64,000 nucleotides of DNA from Herbaspirillum chlorophenolicum (GCF_001189955.1 NZ_LFLT01000007.1:96211-160210); one strand, 5' to 3'. Shown: positions 44,514-53,209, numbered from the stretch's first letter. A program made the numbers and translations. The notes: generated by a model not told the origin, from the letters alone.

Positions 44514-45155
44514 TCACGGAATCGCCAAACGGCGGGTCTGGTCGCCGGTCTGGAACACCGCGGTGTTGCCCTCGATCGCCTGAAAGCGCCATGGGCCGAG
44601 CGAATCGCCGGGCAGCAGCACCTCAAGCTGGTCGGGCGTGTAAGACCCGGCGCTCGGCGCAACGGACAGGCTGCGCTGGCCAGCCCGAAGCTCGGCACCG
44701 ACGATGCGAAATGGCAGTGGCGGCGGCGCTGGTTTGGCGGTGGGCCTGCTCGGTGAGCGCGGCTGAGCGGGCGCTGCGGCACGCGCAACAGTCTGGCGCG
44801 TCTTGATTTGCTCGACCTCGGTGCGCAGCGCCTGAAGATCTTCGGCAGCGGCATAGCCGCTCAGCGTTGTCTCGACCTGGGCAGCGCGTGCTTCCAGGAG
44901 TTCGCGGGTATCTTTGAGGTCTGCCGCTGTTGCGACGGCCGGACGCTCCTGGATGGCCTCAATGGCCTCGGCCAGGCTCGCCGCCTGCGCTTCGAGACGT
45001 TGCAGGCGGGAATCAAGCAGCGACTGGTCGGCCTGGTCGTTCATGGTCTGGTAGCTCAGGGCAGCGAAAACGCTGAGGCCGATCAGCCAGAGCCACATCA
45101 GGCTCTGCAACACCACGGCGGTGATCGGGCGCCGGGGAGACTGCGCGGCATTCAT
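44514..45155 (-). CDS. Single-pass membrane protein with coiled coil, conjugation cluster
   Basis: 213 residues. One N-terminal membrane helix (VVLQSLMWLWLIGLSVFAAL), a coiled coil at about 40-115 (RLQRLEAQAASLAEAIEAIQ), a Pro/Ala-rich linker and a small C-terminal beta domain ending FQTGDQTRRLAIP, reminiscent of pilus-associated inner-membrane proteins. It overlaps the PilL-type gene by 4 bp. Found at this position in related ICEs; function not established. Confidence 0.75.
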   Translation of the reverse strand: MNAAQSPRRPITAVVLQSLMWLWLIGLSVFAALSYQTMNDQADQSLLDSRLQRLEAQAASLAEAIEAIQERPAVATAADLKDTRELLEARAAQVETTLSGYAAAEDLQALRTEVEQIKTRQTVARAAAPAQPRSPSRPTAKPAPPPLPFRIVGAELRAGQRSLSVAPSAGSYTPDQLEVLLPGDSLGPWRFQAIEGNTAVFQTGDQTRRLAIP

Positions 45156-45730
45156 GGCTGGCCTCCCGAAACCGAAGGCATCAGCGGAAACGTCTGCACC
45201 GCCTCGGCAGCAGGCGGCTCGTGTGCGTGCTCGGCAGTCGCACTGCCTCCAGGCCGCTCGAAGCAAATCTGCCGTGTCCGTTCATCCGCATGCAGTTCCC
45301 AGGCCGAGCCAGCCAGGGTGAGCAGCGCATCGCGCAAGGTCATGGGGCCAAGATGCAGGTGTGCCGCCGGCAGCGGGAGCGCATACAACTCGGTCACGGC
45401 GCGAGGCGTCTCGCAAAGTTGGTAGCCGCTGCGTTTGAGCACATGCCGCAGGCCATCGCCCACCGTGGCACGGGCATCCTCGGGCATGGACACGTCGATG
45501 GTCTGCAACAGCAAGTCACGCTGCGCCGCCGTGGGTGCCAGCTCGACCAGCGTGTAGCGGCCATAGCGCACGACGGGAATGAACTCGGGTGCGTCGGGTT
45601 CGGGAATGGTCAAGACTGCCTCTACGGCGTCTGGCACCAGCGGCGCGGTGGTGGTCGCGCAGCCGCTGGCCAGCGCTGCGGCCAGGAGACCAGCGCCGAC
45701 CAGACGCCGGGATACATGGGTTGCGGGCAT
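45152..45730 (-). CDS. PilL-type lipoprotein of the conjugation cluster (TIGR03748)
   Basis: 192 residues with a lipoprotein signal (LVGAGLLAAALASGCATTTA). The domain FIPVVRYGRYTLVELAPTAA followed by HVLKRSGYQLCE is the PilL N-terminal pattern. It is the first gene of the transfer cluster. A perfect 7-bp inverted repeat (GGCATCG 45731-45737 / CGATGCC 45750-45756) sits immediately before its start codon and could form a hairpin in the 5' leader. Confidence 0.82.
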   Translation of the reverse strand: MPATHVSRRLVGAGLLAAALASGCATTTAPLVPDAVEAVLTIPEPDAPEFIPVVRYGRYTLVELAPTAAQRDLLLQTIDVSMPEDARATVGDGLRHVLKRSGYQLCETPRAVTELYALPLPAAHLHLGPMTLRDALLTLAGSAWELHADERTRQICFERPGGSATAEHAHEPPAAEAVQTFPLMPSVSGGQP

Positions 45731-45869
45731 GGCATCGGCTCTTCTGTTGCGATGCCGATACCTTGGCGGCACGGTGTCGTGCGGTCAGCCAGGAATGCGA
45801 ACTGGGTGGTGCCCGGTTTTCTGCCTTGGGCAAGTGCTGGGCCTTCACGGGAACCCTTTGGAATGAGAG

Positions 45870-45910
45870 AAAAACGCAGCCCCGCCCACGAAGAACGCGA
45901 GTGGGGCTGC
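45870..45910 (-). terminator. Intrinsic terminator of the helicase-led block
   Basis: On the minus strand GCAGCCCC (45910-45903) pairs with GGGGCTGC (45883-45876), followed by GTTTTT. It lies about 55 bp after the helicase stop and separates that block from the transfer cluster. Confidence 0.8.
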
Positions 45911-45962
45911 AAGTTGTGAACAATAGAAAGCCGGCGGCGCTAGGCCGGCGATGGCGTGGAAA

Positions 45963-48242
45963 TCAGGCGGTGACCAATTGCCGGGCCAGTGCGACCTCGA
46001 CGGAATCACCGTCCTGATTCAGAACATCCAGCCCCGATTCGGGCACGTCGCCCGAGGTGGACTGCGAGACCATGATCTTCTTGGCCATCAGTTCCAGGCA
46101 GGTCATCTGCGAGGAACCGGCATAGCCGAGGTAGATCACGCGCACGGGCTGTTTCTGCCCGATGCGCCAGGAGCGGCGTGCTGCCTGTTGGAGCGAGTAC
46201 ACGTTGTAGCCACTTTGCATGAACACAATCGTCGGGAACTCCAACAAATCCAGTCCCGTCTTGACCAGCTCGGGATTGGTGACGAGCACGTCGATGCCAC
46301 GGTCCAGTTGCTCGGCGATCCAGTCTTCTCGGCGGCTGGCATCCACGCTTGCGCGCAGTACCGCCACCTTGAAGCCTTCCTGCTCCAGCAGCCCCTTCAG
46401 GCGCGACGTGGTGTCGCGCGTGCCGGTATAGACCGTGTAGGCCAGAACCTTGCGGCCCTGTTCCTTCTCCGCTTTGCAGATATCGATCAGCTCACGCTCC
46501 TTGGGGCTGATCTCGAACTCATTGAACTGAGCCGGGACAAACGCCAAGGTGTTGCGCGTGCGCGGATGCACCACGGTCTCCGACCGGAAGCAGCAATCCG
46601 GCCAAGCCAGCAGCACGTTGAGCACCACCCCCAGCAAGGTCGTATCGCGTCGCGCCAGAGCCTGTTTCAGCTCTGCGGTCAGCCGACCCGCCAAATCGCG
46701 GTAGGCCGCAGCTTGCGCCACGTCCATCTGGACTTCACGAAACTCCTCGTCATACGGCGGCAGGACGTTGCCACCGATGTCCTTGAGCTTGAGAAAGATC
46801 GTGAACGGCAGGATGCAGCGCAAGACGCCTTTCGGGCCGAAGCCGGGAGCCTTGACCGTGCGCACCGATACCTTGGTGCCCTTGGCCGTCTTGTGCGCCG
46901 TGCCGGCGCTCTCGGAGTAGATGTCCTTGAGGACGCCGTGATCGCGCATGAACGCCATCGCAGCCGAGGTCATGCTGCCGCTCGTGGTCGGGCGGTAGCC
47001 GTCTTCGATCATCCGTCCTGGCAGTGCCCGGAACAGCAGGTAGAACAGATCATCGCCGTAGCCGCCCATTAGCGTGCCGGTCAGCAGCAAGGTCTTGCGA
47101 GCCTTCGCCGCCAGCACGCCCATGGCCTGGCCCTGGGCACTGCCACCGTTCTTGTACTCGTGCGCCTCGTCGGCGATGAGCAGGTCGAACGTGCCTTGCG
47201 GCAGGTAGCGTTTGATGAACTCGGACGGTTGGTAGCCGCCCTCGCCAAAGCCAAACTCCATGTTGGCCATCGCACGTTCCATGCGCGTGGCCTGACGGTC
47301 GGAAAACACCAGCTCGCCGTTGCCATCCATGAGGTTGATGAACTCATGGATGTTGTCACCCAGCATCGAGGCCAGGAAGCCGTCACCGAACTTCTGCATC
47401 AACTTCTGCGCGGTGACTTCCCCGATGGTCGGGATGCGCTTCAAGGCTTTGAGGACGACCGAGGACTGGTCGCTGCCGGACAGGCTGCGCGGGCGGATCA
47501 GCGTCCACAGGGGCGCGGCGCAGTGGCTGCACTTCCTGCGGGACTCCTCGGCTTCGAGCCCGATCGGGTTGACCGGCTCGCCGTCGAGGTCGGTGATGAG
47601 CGTGCCGCAGTCCGGGCAGGCCGCCACGTCGCCGTGGCGGGTGCGCCGCTGGGTGAAGACCGGCTTCCAATGGAACCCCATCCGCATCCTGACGCGGCCC
47701 AGGATGAAAAACTCCTGGCCCGTGGGCTGCACACCCAACTGCTCGCGCAGCTTGATGAGCTTGACCAGCGTGTCCGGGCCATTGAGCACCCAGACCTTGG
47801 CACCAGCCACCGTCTCCTGGATCTCGCGCCGCCACTTGTAGACCAAGTGGGGAGGCGAAAGCACCAGGGTGCGGCGGTAGCCTTCGGCGTTGAGCACGGC
47901 GGCCGTGGCGATGCCGACGGTCGTCTTGCCGCAACCCATTTCGCCATTGACGATCGCAGCGCGCTCGCCTTGATCGACCAGCAGCTCGGCGGCGGCATGG
48001 ACAACTTCGGCCTGGGCCTGGAACAACTTGCGCTTGAGGCTGGCGACGACGAGTTGCCGCTGTGCTTGCGCTTGGCCGGTATAGACCGGCGGGTTGGCGC
48101 GGTTGAGAGAGTCGAGCAGTTCGTCGCCGAACTCGCCGACAAAATCCTGAAGGCTCAGGGTGAGAGGGTTGGATTCCGCTTCGAGCAGTTCGCCCTGTAC
48201 GGGCTCTGCATCGTTGGCGGTGGTGTCGAGATCGAGGGACAT
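45963..48242 (-). CDS. SNF2-like DEAH helicase of the ICE core
   Basis: 759 residues. Walker A EMGCGKTTVGIAT near residue 94, DEAHEYKNGGSAQG near 350, TGTLMGGYGDDL after it, and the helicase C-terminal SWRIGQKQPVRVIYLG near 684. Two CxxC pairs (CPDC, CSHC) between the motor halves suggest a zinc site. It is a constant member of this ICE family's maintenance region; a role in element replication or antirestriction is conjectural. ATG 48242 is chosen because a ribosome site and structured leader directly precede it. Confidence 0.87.
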   Translation of the reverse strand: MSLDLDTTANDAEPVQGELLEAESNPLTLSLQDFVGEFGDELLDSLNRANPPVYTGQAQAQRQLVVASLKRKLFQAQAEVVHAAAELLVDQGERAAIVNGEMGCGKTTVGIATAAVLNAEGYRRTLVLSPPHLVYKWRREIQETVAGAKVWVLNGPDTLVKLIKLREQLGVQPTGQEFFILGRVRMRMGFHWKPVFTQRRTRHGDVAACPDCGTLITDLDGEPVNPIGLEAEESRRKCSHCAAPLWTLIRPRSLSGSDQSSVVLKALKRIPTIGEVTAQKLMQKFGDGFLASMLGDNIHEFINLMDGNGELVFSDRQATRMERAMANMEFGFGEGGYQPSEFIKRYLPQGTFDLLIADEAHEYKNGGSAQGQAMGVLAAKARKTLLLTGTLMGGYGDDLFYLLFRALPGRMIEDGYRPTTSGSMTSAAMAFMRDHGVLKDIYSESAGTAHKTAKGTKVSVRTVKAPGFGPKGVLRCILPFTIFLKLKDIGGNVLPPYDEEFREVQMDVAQAAAYRDLAGRLTAELKQALARRDTTLLGVVLNVLLAWPDCCFRSETVVHPRTRNTLAFVPAQFNEFEISPKERELIDICKAEKEQGRKVLAYTVYTGTRDTTSRLKGLLEQEGFKVAVLRASVDASRREDWIAEQLDRGIDVLVTNPELVKTGLDLLEFPTIVFMQSGYNVYSLQQAARRSWRIGQKQPVRVIYLGYAGSSQMTCLELMAKKIMVSQSTSGDVPESGLDVLNQDGDSVEVALARQLVTA

Positions 48243-48263
48243 GGTGATGCTCCAAAGAAAAAT

Positions 48264-48329
48264 GGGACATGCACCACCCCAGCGGGGCGATGGCATGCCC
48301 CGTGGTGGGAAGAGAGACGGCGAACCGTC
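48264..48329 (-). promoter_or_regulatory. Two-hairpin leader of the helicase gene
   Basis: Minus strand: GACGGTTCGCCGTC hairpin (48329-48316), then CCCACCACGGGG, a GGGGC...GCCCC hairpin and a GGGGTGG...CCC element ending at 48264, about 21 bp before the start codon. The same layout precedes most genes of this block. Confidence 0.5.
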
Positions 48330-48377
48330 GGTGGTTGGACAGTGCAGGCGCTCGTGGCCTGCGGTGACAACTCGCGG

Positions 48378-48683
48378 TCAGTACTCGGACGGCAGCACGA
48401 TGCGGGTCGCGCTGCGATCTGCTTCGGTGAAGATGCGGATACTCAGGTCACGGGTGACGACGTAAAACGAATCGAGGCGTTCGCCAGACTCCAACGCAGC
48501 GTTGTTCTGTTGCCATTGGTAGTCGGCGACGTCGCCCCAGTCGCCACGCATGTGGCGTTCGAAAAACGGCATGGGATCGAGCCGGCCTTCGTTCATCAGG
48601 CGTTCGACGCCTTCGCTGAACTCCAGCGCACCGATCTCGAACAGCCGTTTGCGGCGGTGCTTGTCATGTTGGTTGGATGTCAT
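48378..48683 (-). CDS. Small ICE protein, paralogue of the neighbour at 48754
   Basis: 101 residues, soluble. It shares with the next upstream gene the pattern RHMRGDWGDVADYQWQQNNA (there RHLGGDWGDLDDSDRRQNDA) and the ending LPSEY. The C-terminal half predicts beta strands (YVVTRDLSIRIFTEADRSAT). No function known to me. The duplicated pair suggests a small single-domain family used by this ICE type. Confidence 0.75.
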   Translation of the reverse strand: MTSNQHDKHRRKRLFEIGALEFSEGVERLMNEGRLDPMPFFERHMRGDWGDVADYQWQQNNAALESGERLDSFYVVTRDLSIRIFTEADRSATRIVLPSEY

Positions 48684-48704
48684 GTGGCTTCCTTCTGAGT
48701 AATA

Positions 48705-48740
48705 GGGGCCATGGCACCCTTGCGGGGTGTCGGTGGCCCC
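48705..48740 (-). promoter_or_regulatory. Two-hairpin leader
   Basis: Minus strand GGGGCCACCGACACCCC followed by GGGTGCCATGGCCCC, lying between the stop of the 48754 gene and the start at 48683. Member of the recurrent leader family. Confidence 0.5.
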
Positions 48741-48753
48741 GCGTTGGAGAAGA

Positions 48754-49065
48754 TCAGTACTCGCTGGGCAGCAACAGCGTGGTGACGCTGCGATCCCATT
48801 CGGTGATGATCCAAATTTTCAGGCCGGGTGTGACCTCGTAAGAAGAAAACAGACGATCCTCGCCGGACTTCAGCGCGGCATCGTTCTGCCGCCTATCGCT
48901 GTCGTCGAGGTCGCCCCAATCGCCGCCGAGGTGACGACGCAGGTAGGGAGTCGGGTTGAGCCGGCCCTGTTGGACCAGGTCATCGACGCCGCAGGTCATG
49001 ACCACCTGGCCTGGCGAGAAGCGCAGGCTCGGTGTCTGGCTGATGGAAAGTGCTTGGGCTGCCAT
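48754..49065 (-). CDS. Small ICE protein, paralogue of the neighbour at 48378
   Basis: 103 residues; start ATG 49065 gives MAAQALSISQTP. It carries RRHLGGDWGDLDDSDRRQND, EVTPGLKIWIITEWDRSVTT and the C-terminal LPSEY shared with the downstream paralogue. Soluble, function unknown. It has its own structured leader, so the pair is not simply one cistron. Confidence 0.75.
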   Translation of the reverse strand: MAAQALSISQTPSLRFSPGQVVMTCGVDDLVQQGRLNPTPYLRRHLGGDWGDLDDSDRRQNDAALKSGEDRLFSSYEVTPGLKIWIITEWDRSVTTLLLPSEY

Positions 49066-49085
49066 GGAAGGCTCCTGGATATGGA

Positions 49086-49150
49086 GGGGCCACGGCACCC
49101 CATCGGGGCGACTGGACCCCGGTGGGTGGAAAAATCGACGGCGAACCGTC
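49086..49150 (-). promoter_or_regulatory. Two-hairpin leader with upstream tetraloop hairpin
   Basis: Minus strand: GACGGTTCGCCGTC (49150-49137, identical to the copy at 48329-48316), a short T-run, CCACCCACC, then GGGG...CCCC and GGGGTGCCGTGGCCCC. The hairpin plus T-run resembles an intrinsic terminator for the upstream methylase gene, followed by a second structure before the next start. Confidence 0.55.
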
Positions 49151-49164
49151 GGTGGTGGAAACGA

Positions 49165-50286
49165 TCAGCGGATGGTCAACACCTCGCCCCGTGTCGGGGA
49201 GCCAGGCGTCATGTCCCACGCGCGGATGACGGGAACGAACTTGTCGGTGAGGATGCGGGTCTCGGCGATCGAGCCGTCTTCGCGTTCGGTGAATTCCCGC
49301 TGGAGCGTCTTGTCCTTGTGGGTGTCACCTTTGACGACGAGCACGCGCCCCGTCTTGGATTGCACGACTCCCGAGATCGCGCCTGCGGCCAAAGCCAGGG
49401 CGAGATGCCAGTGGGACAAGGCCCGCGCCGGTGGACGCAGCGTCTGCTGCGCGGCCCCCAACTGCGTATCCCGCGACGGCCAGAGGCCTTGCAGCCTGCC
49501 AACCTCATCGGCGAACTGCTCCGGCTCCATCGTCACGCGGAAGAAATGCCCCGGCTCCGCCGGGCTGGCGGGGACGATGTACGGCAGGAACGGCCATTCG
49601 CTCGGCAGTTCCTCAGCTTCGACTTCGCCAAGCCCAACCTGCAGCAGCAGATTGCGCACGGCCTTGACGCCATCGGGCGTCTGCTCGCGCTGGCGCACCC
49701 GGCGTCCGAAGATCACCACCTGCTTGAACTGCGTTTCCACCGCTCGGTAGATCCGCAGGTCGGTGTAGTGGCGCGTCAGCCAGCCGACCAGCTCCGCGTC
49801 GAGCACGTAGCCGGGGACGATGAAGACCAGCACGCCGCCGTACTGCAACAGGGGCAGCGTGCGTTGGTAGAACAGTTTTTCGAGGCGGGCACGGCCCTGA
49901 CCCTGATAGCCAATGTTGCCGTTGACGTCCTTGGACAGGTCGCCATACGGCGGATTGAGCCAGAGCAGCCCAAAGGACTGTTTGGAGATCATCGTGTCCA
50001 TCAGGTCCGCGTGCAGGCAGTGATCGACCAGGCTGCGGGCATGGCGCGCCCGCTCTGCGTCGAACTCGACGGCGAACGCCTTGGCCTGCTCGCGCCCGAG
50101 GGCATGAGCCGCTTCGGCAATCGCCACGCCTTCGCCGGCGCAGGGATCGAGGATGCACATCGGCCCATTGGATTCAGGCGCACTGGGCATCAGTGCATTG
50201 AGGGCTCTTTCGAGCGTTGGTTCGTCGGTCGGGAAGTACCCGTTCTTCACGAAATTGCGGGCGAGCCGCGGGAACATGAGAGCCAT
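49165..50286 (-). CDS. SAM-dependent DNA methyltransferase-like protein (DUF6094 type)
   Basis: 373 residues. The motif I region CILDPCAGEGVAIAEA is near residue 44 and the catalytic-type NPPYGDLSKDVNG near 110, the order of gamma-class adenine methylases. The C-terminal half (MEPEQFADEVGRLQGLWPSR onward) is ICE-specific. Possible roles are self-marking against restriction or regulation; neither is shown. A weakly structured leader (50290-50350) precedes it. Confidence 0.8.
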   Translation of the reverse strand: MALMFPRLARNFVKNGYFPTDEPTLERALNALMPSAPESNGPMCILDPCAGEGVAIAEAAHALGREQAKAFAVEFDAERARHARSLVDHCLHADLMDTMISKQSFGLLWLNPPYGDLSKDVNGNIGYQGQGRARLEKLFYQRTLPLLQYGGVLVFIVPGYVLDAELVGWLTRHYTDLRIYRAVETQFKQVVIFGRRVRQREQTPDGVKAVRNLLLQVGLGEVEAEELPSEWPFLPYIVPASPAEPGHFFRVTMEPEQFADEVGRLQGLWPSRDTQLGAAQQTLRPPARALSHWHLALALAAGAISGVVQSKTGRVLVVKGDTHKDKTLQREFTEREDGSIAETRILTDKFVPVIRAWDMTPGSPTRGEVLTIR

Positions 50287-50350
50287 GGAAGTCTCCTGGT
50301 TGGCGGGGATGAATGGCGCAGGTGGGCCTTGGCGTGCCTGCGCAGGTGGT

Positions 50351-51001
50351 TCAAGCCGCTACCGTTTCCGGCGTCCAAATCTTGGCCGGATAGGGATAGG
50401 CGGTGAGCACGTCACTGCGGATCAGCGAGCCGAGCGCCTGGGTCAGCGCCGGCACGTCGATGGCGAGCCGATGGCCCACCAAAGGCCCGAGGGCAAACGG
50501 CAGGCGGGTCAACATCTCGCGGCTTTGCAGCAGTTCCAGCACGGTTTCGCGCCAGTGGTCGAGCAACGGCAGTGGGCAGGTGTCCTGCACCAACGTCCAC
50601 AGGCGGTCAAGCCGGTGGTCGCTATCGCGGGGCAGCAATGCCAGTGCGCTGGCGTTGGCCTTGTCGGGCTTGACGCAGCGCCGATCGAACAGCCACACGT
50701 TGGACAGCGAACCGAACAGCGTTCGCCGGTAGGCGCGGGTCATGCGCTTTTCCAGGCGATCGACGTTGCCGACGAACACCGGGACGCTGCCGCCCTGGTC
50801 GGTGATGACGTGGAACTGCTCCAGACCCTGCTCGTCGCGCCCGAGGGTCAGGCGAGCCAGGAACTGCTGGACGGCGGTGTCCCGCGCCCAGATCGACAGG
50901 AAGATCAGGTTGCCCTGGTCATCGCCGACGCAAGCGTCGGCCATCACGTCCGGGCATTCGTCGATGCGGTACAGCGTGGTGGAAGAAGTGTTTGCGGGCA
51001 T
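50351..51001 (-). CDS. Conserved ICE protein of unknown function
   Basis: 216 residues, soluble. It begins MPANTSSTTLYRIDECPDVM and contains DDQGNLIFLSIWARDTAVQQ and FVGNVDRLEKRMTRAYRRTL. No motif recognised. It occupies a constant place between the methylase and a DUF6927-like gene and has its own leader. Confidence 0.75.
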   Translation of the reverse strand: MPANTSSTTLYRIDECPDVMADACVGDDQGNLIFLSIWARDTAVQQFLARLTLGRDEQGLEQFHVITDQGGSVPVFVGNVDRLEKRMTRAYRRTLFGSLSNVWLFDRRCVKPDKANASALALLPRDSDHRLDRLWTLVQDTCPLPLLDHWRETVLELLQSREMLTRLPFALGPLVGHRLAIDVPALTQALGSLIRSDVLTAYPYPAKIWTPETVAA

Positions 51002-51020
51002 GGTGGTGTCCTCGGATGAA

Positions 51021-51067
51021 CGGGAACAGCACCGCCCGCAGGGGGCAAGTACTGCCCCTTGGGGTGG
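51021..51067 (-). promoter_or_regulatory. Two-hairpin leader
   Basis: Minus strand CCACCCC, then AAGGGGCA...TGCCCC hairpin and GCGGGCGGTGCTGTTCCC; preceded by six T residues at the end of the upstream gene. About 20 bp before the start codon at 51001. Confidence 0.5.
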
Positions 51068-51085
51068 AAAAAAGGCGTCCCTGAC

Positions 51086-51493
51086 TCAGACCGTCAGCGC
51101 CGTAGCTGGAGCTGTGGCTTCCTTGGATGTGCGCCGCCGCGCGTGGTAGGCGCGAACGCCTGCACGCCAGTCGGCGGATTGCTCCGGTGCGAGGTTCAGA
51201 TAGGACAGCGGGCACGAGTAGTAGTACGGGTGCATGGATTCGTCCAGTGGCTTATAGCCCCACTGGCCGCCGCTGCGTTCCAGCAGATCGCAGCGGATGG
51301 TGCACAGGGACTGGCCCGGTGCGAGATCACGGTGTACGCCTTCGGCCTTGGCCGTCACTTGCACAACAGACCAGAGGACGTTGCCACGCAGCGCGTGGGC
51401 GATGACCTTGACGCTGGCGCGCTCGGTCTCTTGCGGTGCGATCAGTTCCGCGATCAGTTCAGACCGCGATTGGGGTGAGAAATACCAGCCCAT
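51086..51493 (-). CDS. Conserved ICE protein, DUF6927-like
   Basis: 135 residues beginning MGWYFSPQSRSELIAELIAP, with VLWSVVQVTAKAEGVHRDLA and the WGYKPLDESMHPYYYSCPLS segment, typical of small plasmid/ICE proteins of this type. Function unknown. ATG 51493 is preferred over a longer opening at 51565 because it is preceded by GGAGGC. Confidence 0.72.
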   Translation of the reverse strand: MGWYFSPQSRSELIAELIAPQETERASVKVIAHALRGNVLWSVVQVTAKAEGVHRDLAPGQSLCTIRCDLLERSGGQWGYKPLDESMHPYYYSCPLSYLNLAPEQSADWRAGVRAYHARRRTSKEATAPATALTV

Positions 51494-51516
51494 GAGAGGC
51501 CTCCTGGAAAAATTGA

Positions 51517-51580
51517 GCCAGAAGCCTCCCCGGTGGGGAAGACCCCCGGCGGGTGGATAAAGCACACCGCAGATGCGGTG
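51517..51580 (-). promoter_or_regulatory. Two-hairpin leader with upstream hairpin
   Basis: Minus strand: CACCGCATCTGCGGTG hairpin, CTTTATCCACCCGCC, then GGGGGTC...CCCC and GGGGAGGC elements before the ribosome site. Same order of parts as its neighbours. Confidence 0.5.
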
Positions 51581-51587
51581 CCCAGTA

Positions 51588-52286
51588 CTACGCAGGTTGC
51601 AGTTCGGCCTGGCGGCTCCACTCCTGCGTCTTGAAGTCCAGCGCGTAGCCCAGTTCGCCCAGGCGGGCGATCTGCGTGCGCAGGGTGCGGCGGTCGATGG
51701 TCGAATCCAGTTTCACGGACTCGCCCAGCGGCCAGAGCAAGCTGAACAGCGCGGCGTCGCCATCTTCGGTACTGCCGGGAGAAGTTGCCGCAGCGGGCGT
51801 CGGCGCATCCACGCCGAAGGGCGTGGTATCGACCAGCGGGTCCGTGGATGCCTGCACGGGTGCTGGCTTGGCGGGCCTGGAAGTTTTGCTGGGCTTGGCC
51901 GGTGTTGCCGGTGTTACTGCAGGCTGTGCGCCCAACTCTTCATCAAGTGGATCGAGGTCCTGGGTGGCGAAGCTGCGTGCCTCGTCACGGCTCAGTTTGT
52001 CGATGTCGTAGAGCGTCATTCCGTCCAGGCTGGCGCGGATCTCGAAGCGCATGCCGCCACCGACCGGGTAGGACTTCGGGAAGATATACCTGATGATGAA
52101 TTCCCCGTCGTACTTGCCTTCGGGGTATTGCTCCAGCTCCGGGTCCTTAACCTCGAACGTACCCAGGTGCGTGGCGAGGCGACCGACTGTGAAGGGGCCG
52201 TTCTTGCCTCGGATGGTACGCAGCGTGAGTTGACCGGGGACGATGATGGGCGAAACCGATTGTTCGGGTGCCGATTTGACTGCCAT
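51588..52286 (-). CDS. DUF3275-family ICE protein
   Basis: 232 residues. The N-terminal domain (GQLTLRTIRGKNGPFTVGRL, then GEFIIRYIFPKSYPVGGGMR) matches DUF3275; a Pro/Ala/Thr-rich linker (about 125-185) leads to a C-terminal helical part (RTLRTQIARLGELGYALDFK). Found widely in this ICE class; function unknown. Confidence 0.82.
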   Translation of the reverse strand: MAVKSAPEQSVSPIIVPGQLTLRTIRGKNGPFTVGRLATHLGTFEVKDPELEQYPEGKYDGEFIIRYIFPKSYPVGGGMRFEIRASLDGMTLYDIDKLSRDEARSFATQDLDPLDEELGAQPAVTPATPAKPSKTSRPAKPAPVQASTDPLVDTTPFGVDAPTPAAATSPGSTEDGDAALFSLLWPLGESVKLDSTIDRRTLRTQIARLGELGYALDFKTQEWSRQAELQPA

Positions 52287-52310
52287 GGCGGTACTCCTGA
52301 TGATGAATGA

Positions 52311-52373
52311 CGGGCGGTTGGTGGCACCCGGTGGATGAGAGGAAATGGACCTCGCCCGAGATGGGCAAGGTCC
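52311..52373 (-). promoter_or_regulatory. Leader / terminator-like hairpin between DUF932 and DUF3275 genes
   Basis: Minus strand: GGACCTTGCCC...GGGCGAGGTCC hairpin (52373-52347) followed by ATTTCC, just after the DUF932 stop, then CATCCACCGGGTG elements before the DUF3275 start. The first hairpin could terminate the upstream transcript. Confidence 0.45.
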
Positions 52374-52381
52374 ACTTGGCA

Positions 52382-53209
52382 TCACGCCTTGAGCTGGCGC
52401 ATGCCTTCGGCCAGGAGCCACAACGCCCGATTCAGGCGCAGGTTCTGGTCGATGCCTTGCACCGGGCGGGTGCGTTGATTGCGGCCATTGGCCGAGCGTC
52501 CATTCAGGCCCCCCTTGACGAGGTTCTCCTGGACGCGGTTGAAGACGGCCCACAGGTCATCCTTGCGGTCGTCCCAGCGCCTGGGCGCGAGCAGTTGACG
52601 CTCCGTGACAGGCGTCGGCTTGGCAGGATCGTCGTACTTGAGTGCCAGCGCGGAGTGCGCGAAGATTTCTGCTTCGCCCTCATCAAGGGTGATGGTGCGC
52701 ATTGCATCGCGCGAGTCCTTCACGCGCTCGAAGCCTTCGAGGACTTCGTAGGCACCTTCGATCACCTGGCTGGCCACATCCCCCTTGTGCGGGACACGGA
52801 TGTCGGCGGTGGTATCGCCGCAGACCAGGCCGTTGTGGCAGACGAATCTGAACATGCCTGCCAGCATCTGGTAACTGCTCGTGCCGTCGTGGCTGTTGAG
52901 CAGGATGATCTCGTTCGCCTCGTCGCCGTTGATCTGGCTGGCATGGCGAAGTCGGATGAGATGCTTGGTGTGCTCGCGCCGATCCTCGTTGCGCACGCGC
53001 GTCTGGCACACCATGAAGGGCTCGAAACCCTCCTGGCGCAGCTTGGTGAGCACGGTCGAGGTCGGTATGTAGGCATACCGCTCGGATCGGCTCCCATGAG
53101 GAGCGTCGGCGAAGATTGATGGAGCAATGGCGCGAATGCGGTCGTCCGAGAGCGGGCGATCTGAGCGCAGGATCGGAGACTGCGGAGCAAAACGGGATGC
53201 CAGAGACAT
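52382..53209 (-). CDS. DUF932 (DUF945-type) ICE protein
   Basis: 275 residues. The pattern GSRSERYAYIPTSTVLTKLR, then QMLAGMFRFVCHNGLVCGDT, is the DUF932 signature; the C-terminal part ends QNLRLNRALWLLAEGMRQLK. Proteins of this family are common on plasmids and ICEs, and an antirestriction or replication role is only suggested. The leader (53210-53320) has a GCTGCGCGG-type stem but does not match the two-hairpin pattern clearly. Confidence 0.85.
   Translation of the reverse strand: MSLASRFAPQSPILRSDRPLSDDRIRAIAPSIFADAPHGSRSERYAYIPTSTVLTKLRQEGFEPFMVCQTRVRNEDRREHTKHLIRLRHASQINGDEANEIILLNSHDGTSSYQMLAGMFRFVCHNGLVCGDTTADIRVPHKGDVASQVIEGAYEVLEGFERVKDSRDAMRTITLDEGEAEIFAHSALALKYDDPAKPTPVTERQLLAPRRWDDRKDDLWAVFNRVQENLVKGGLNGRSANGRNQRTRPVQGIDQNLRLNRALWLLAEGMRQLKA

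Noticed and set aside
47160..48698. Plus-strand frame opposite the ICE helicase
   Set aside because: Runs through the helicase start, its leader and the next gene; antisense shadow.
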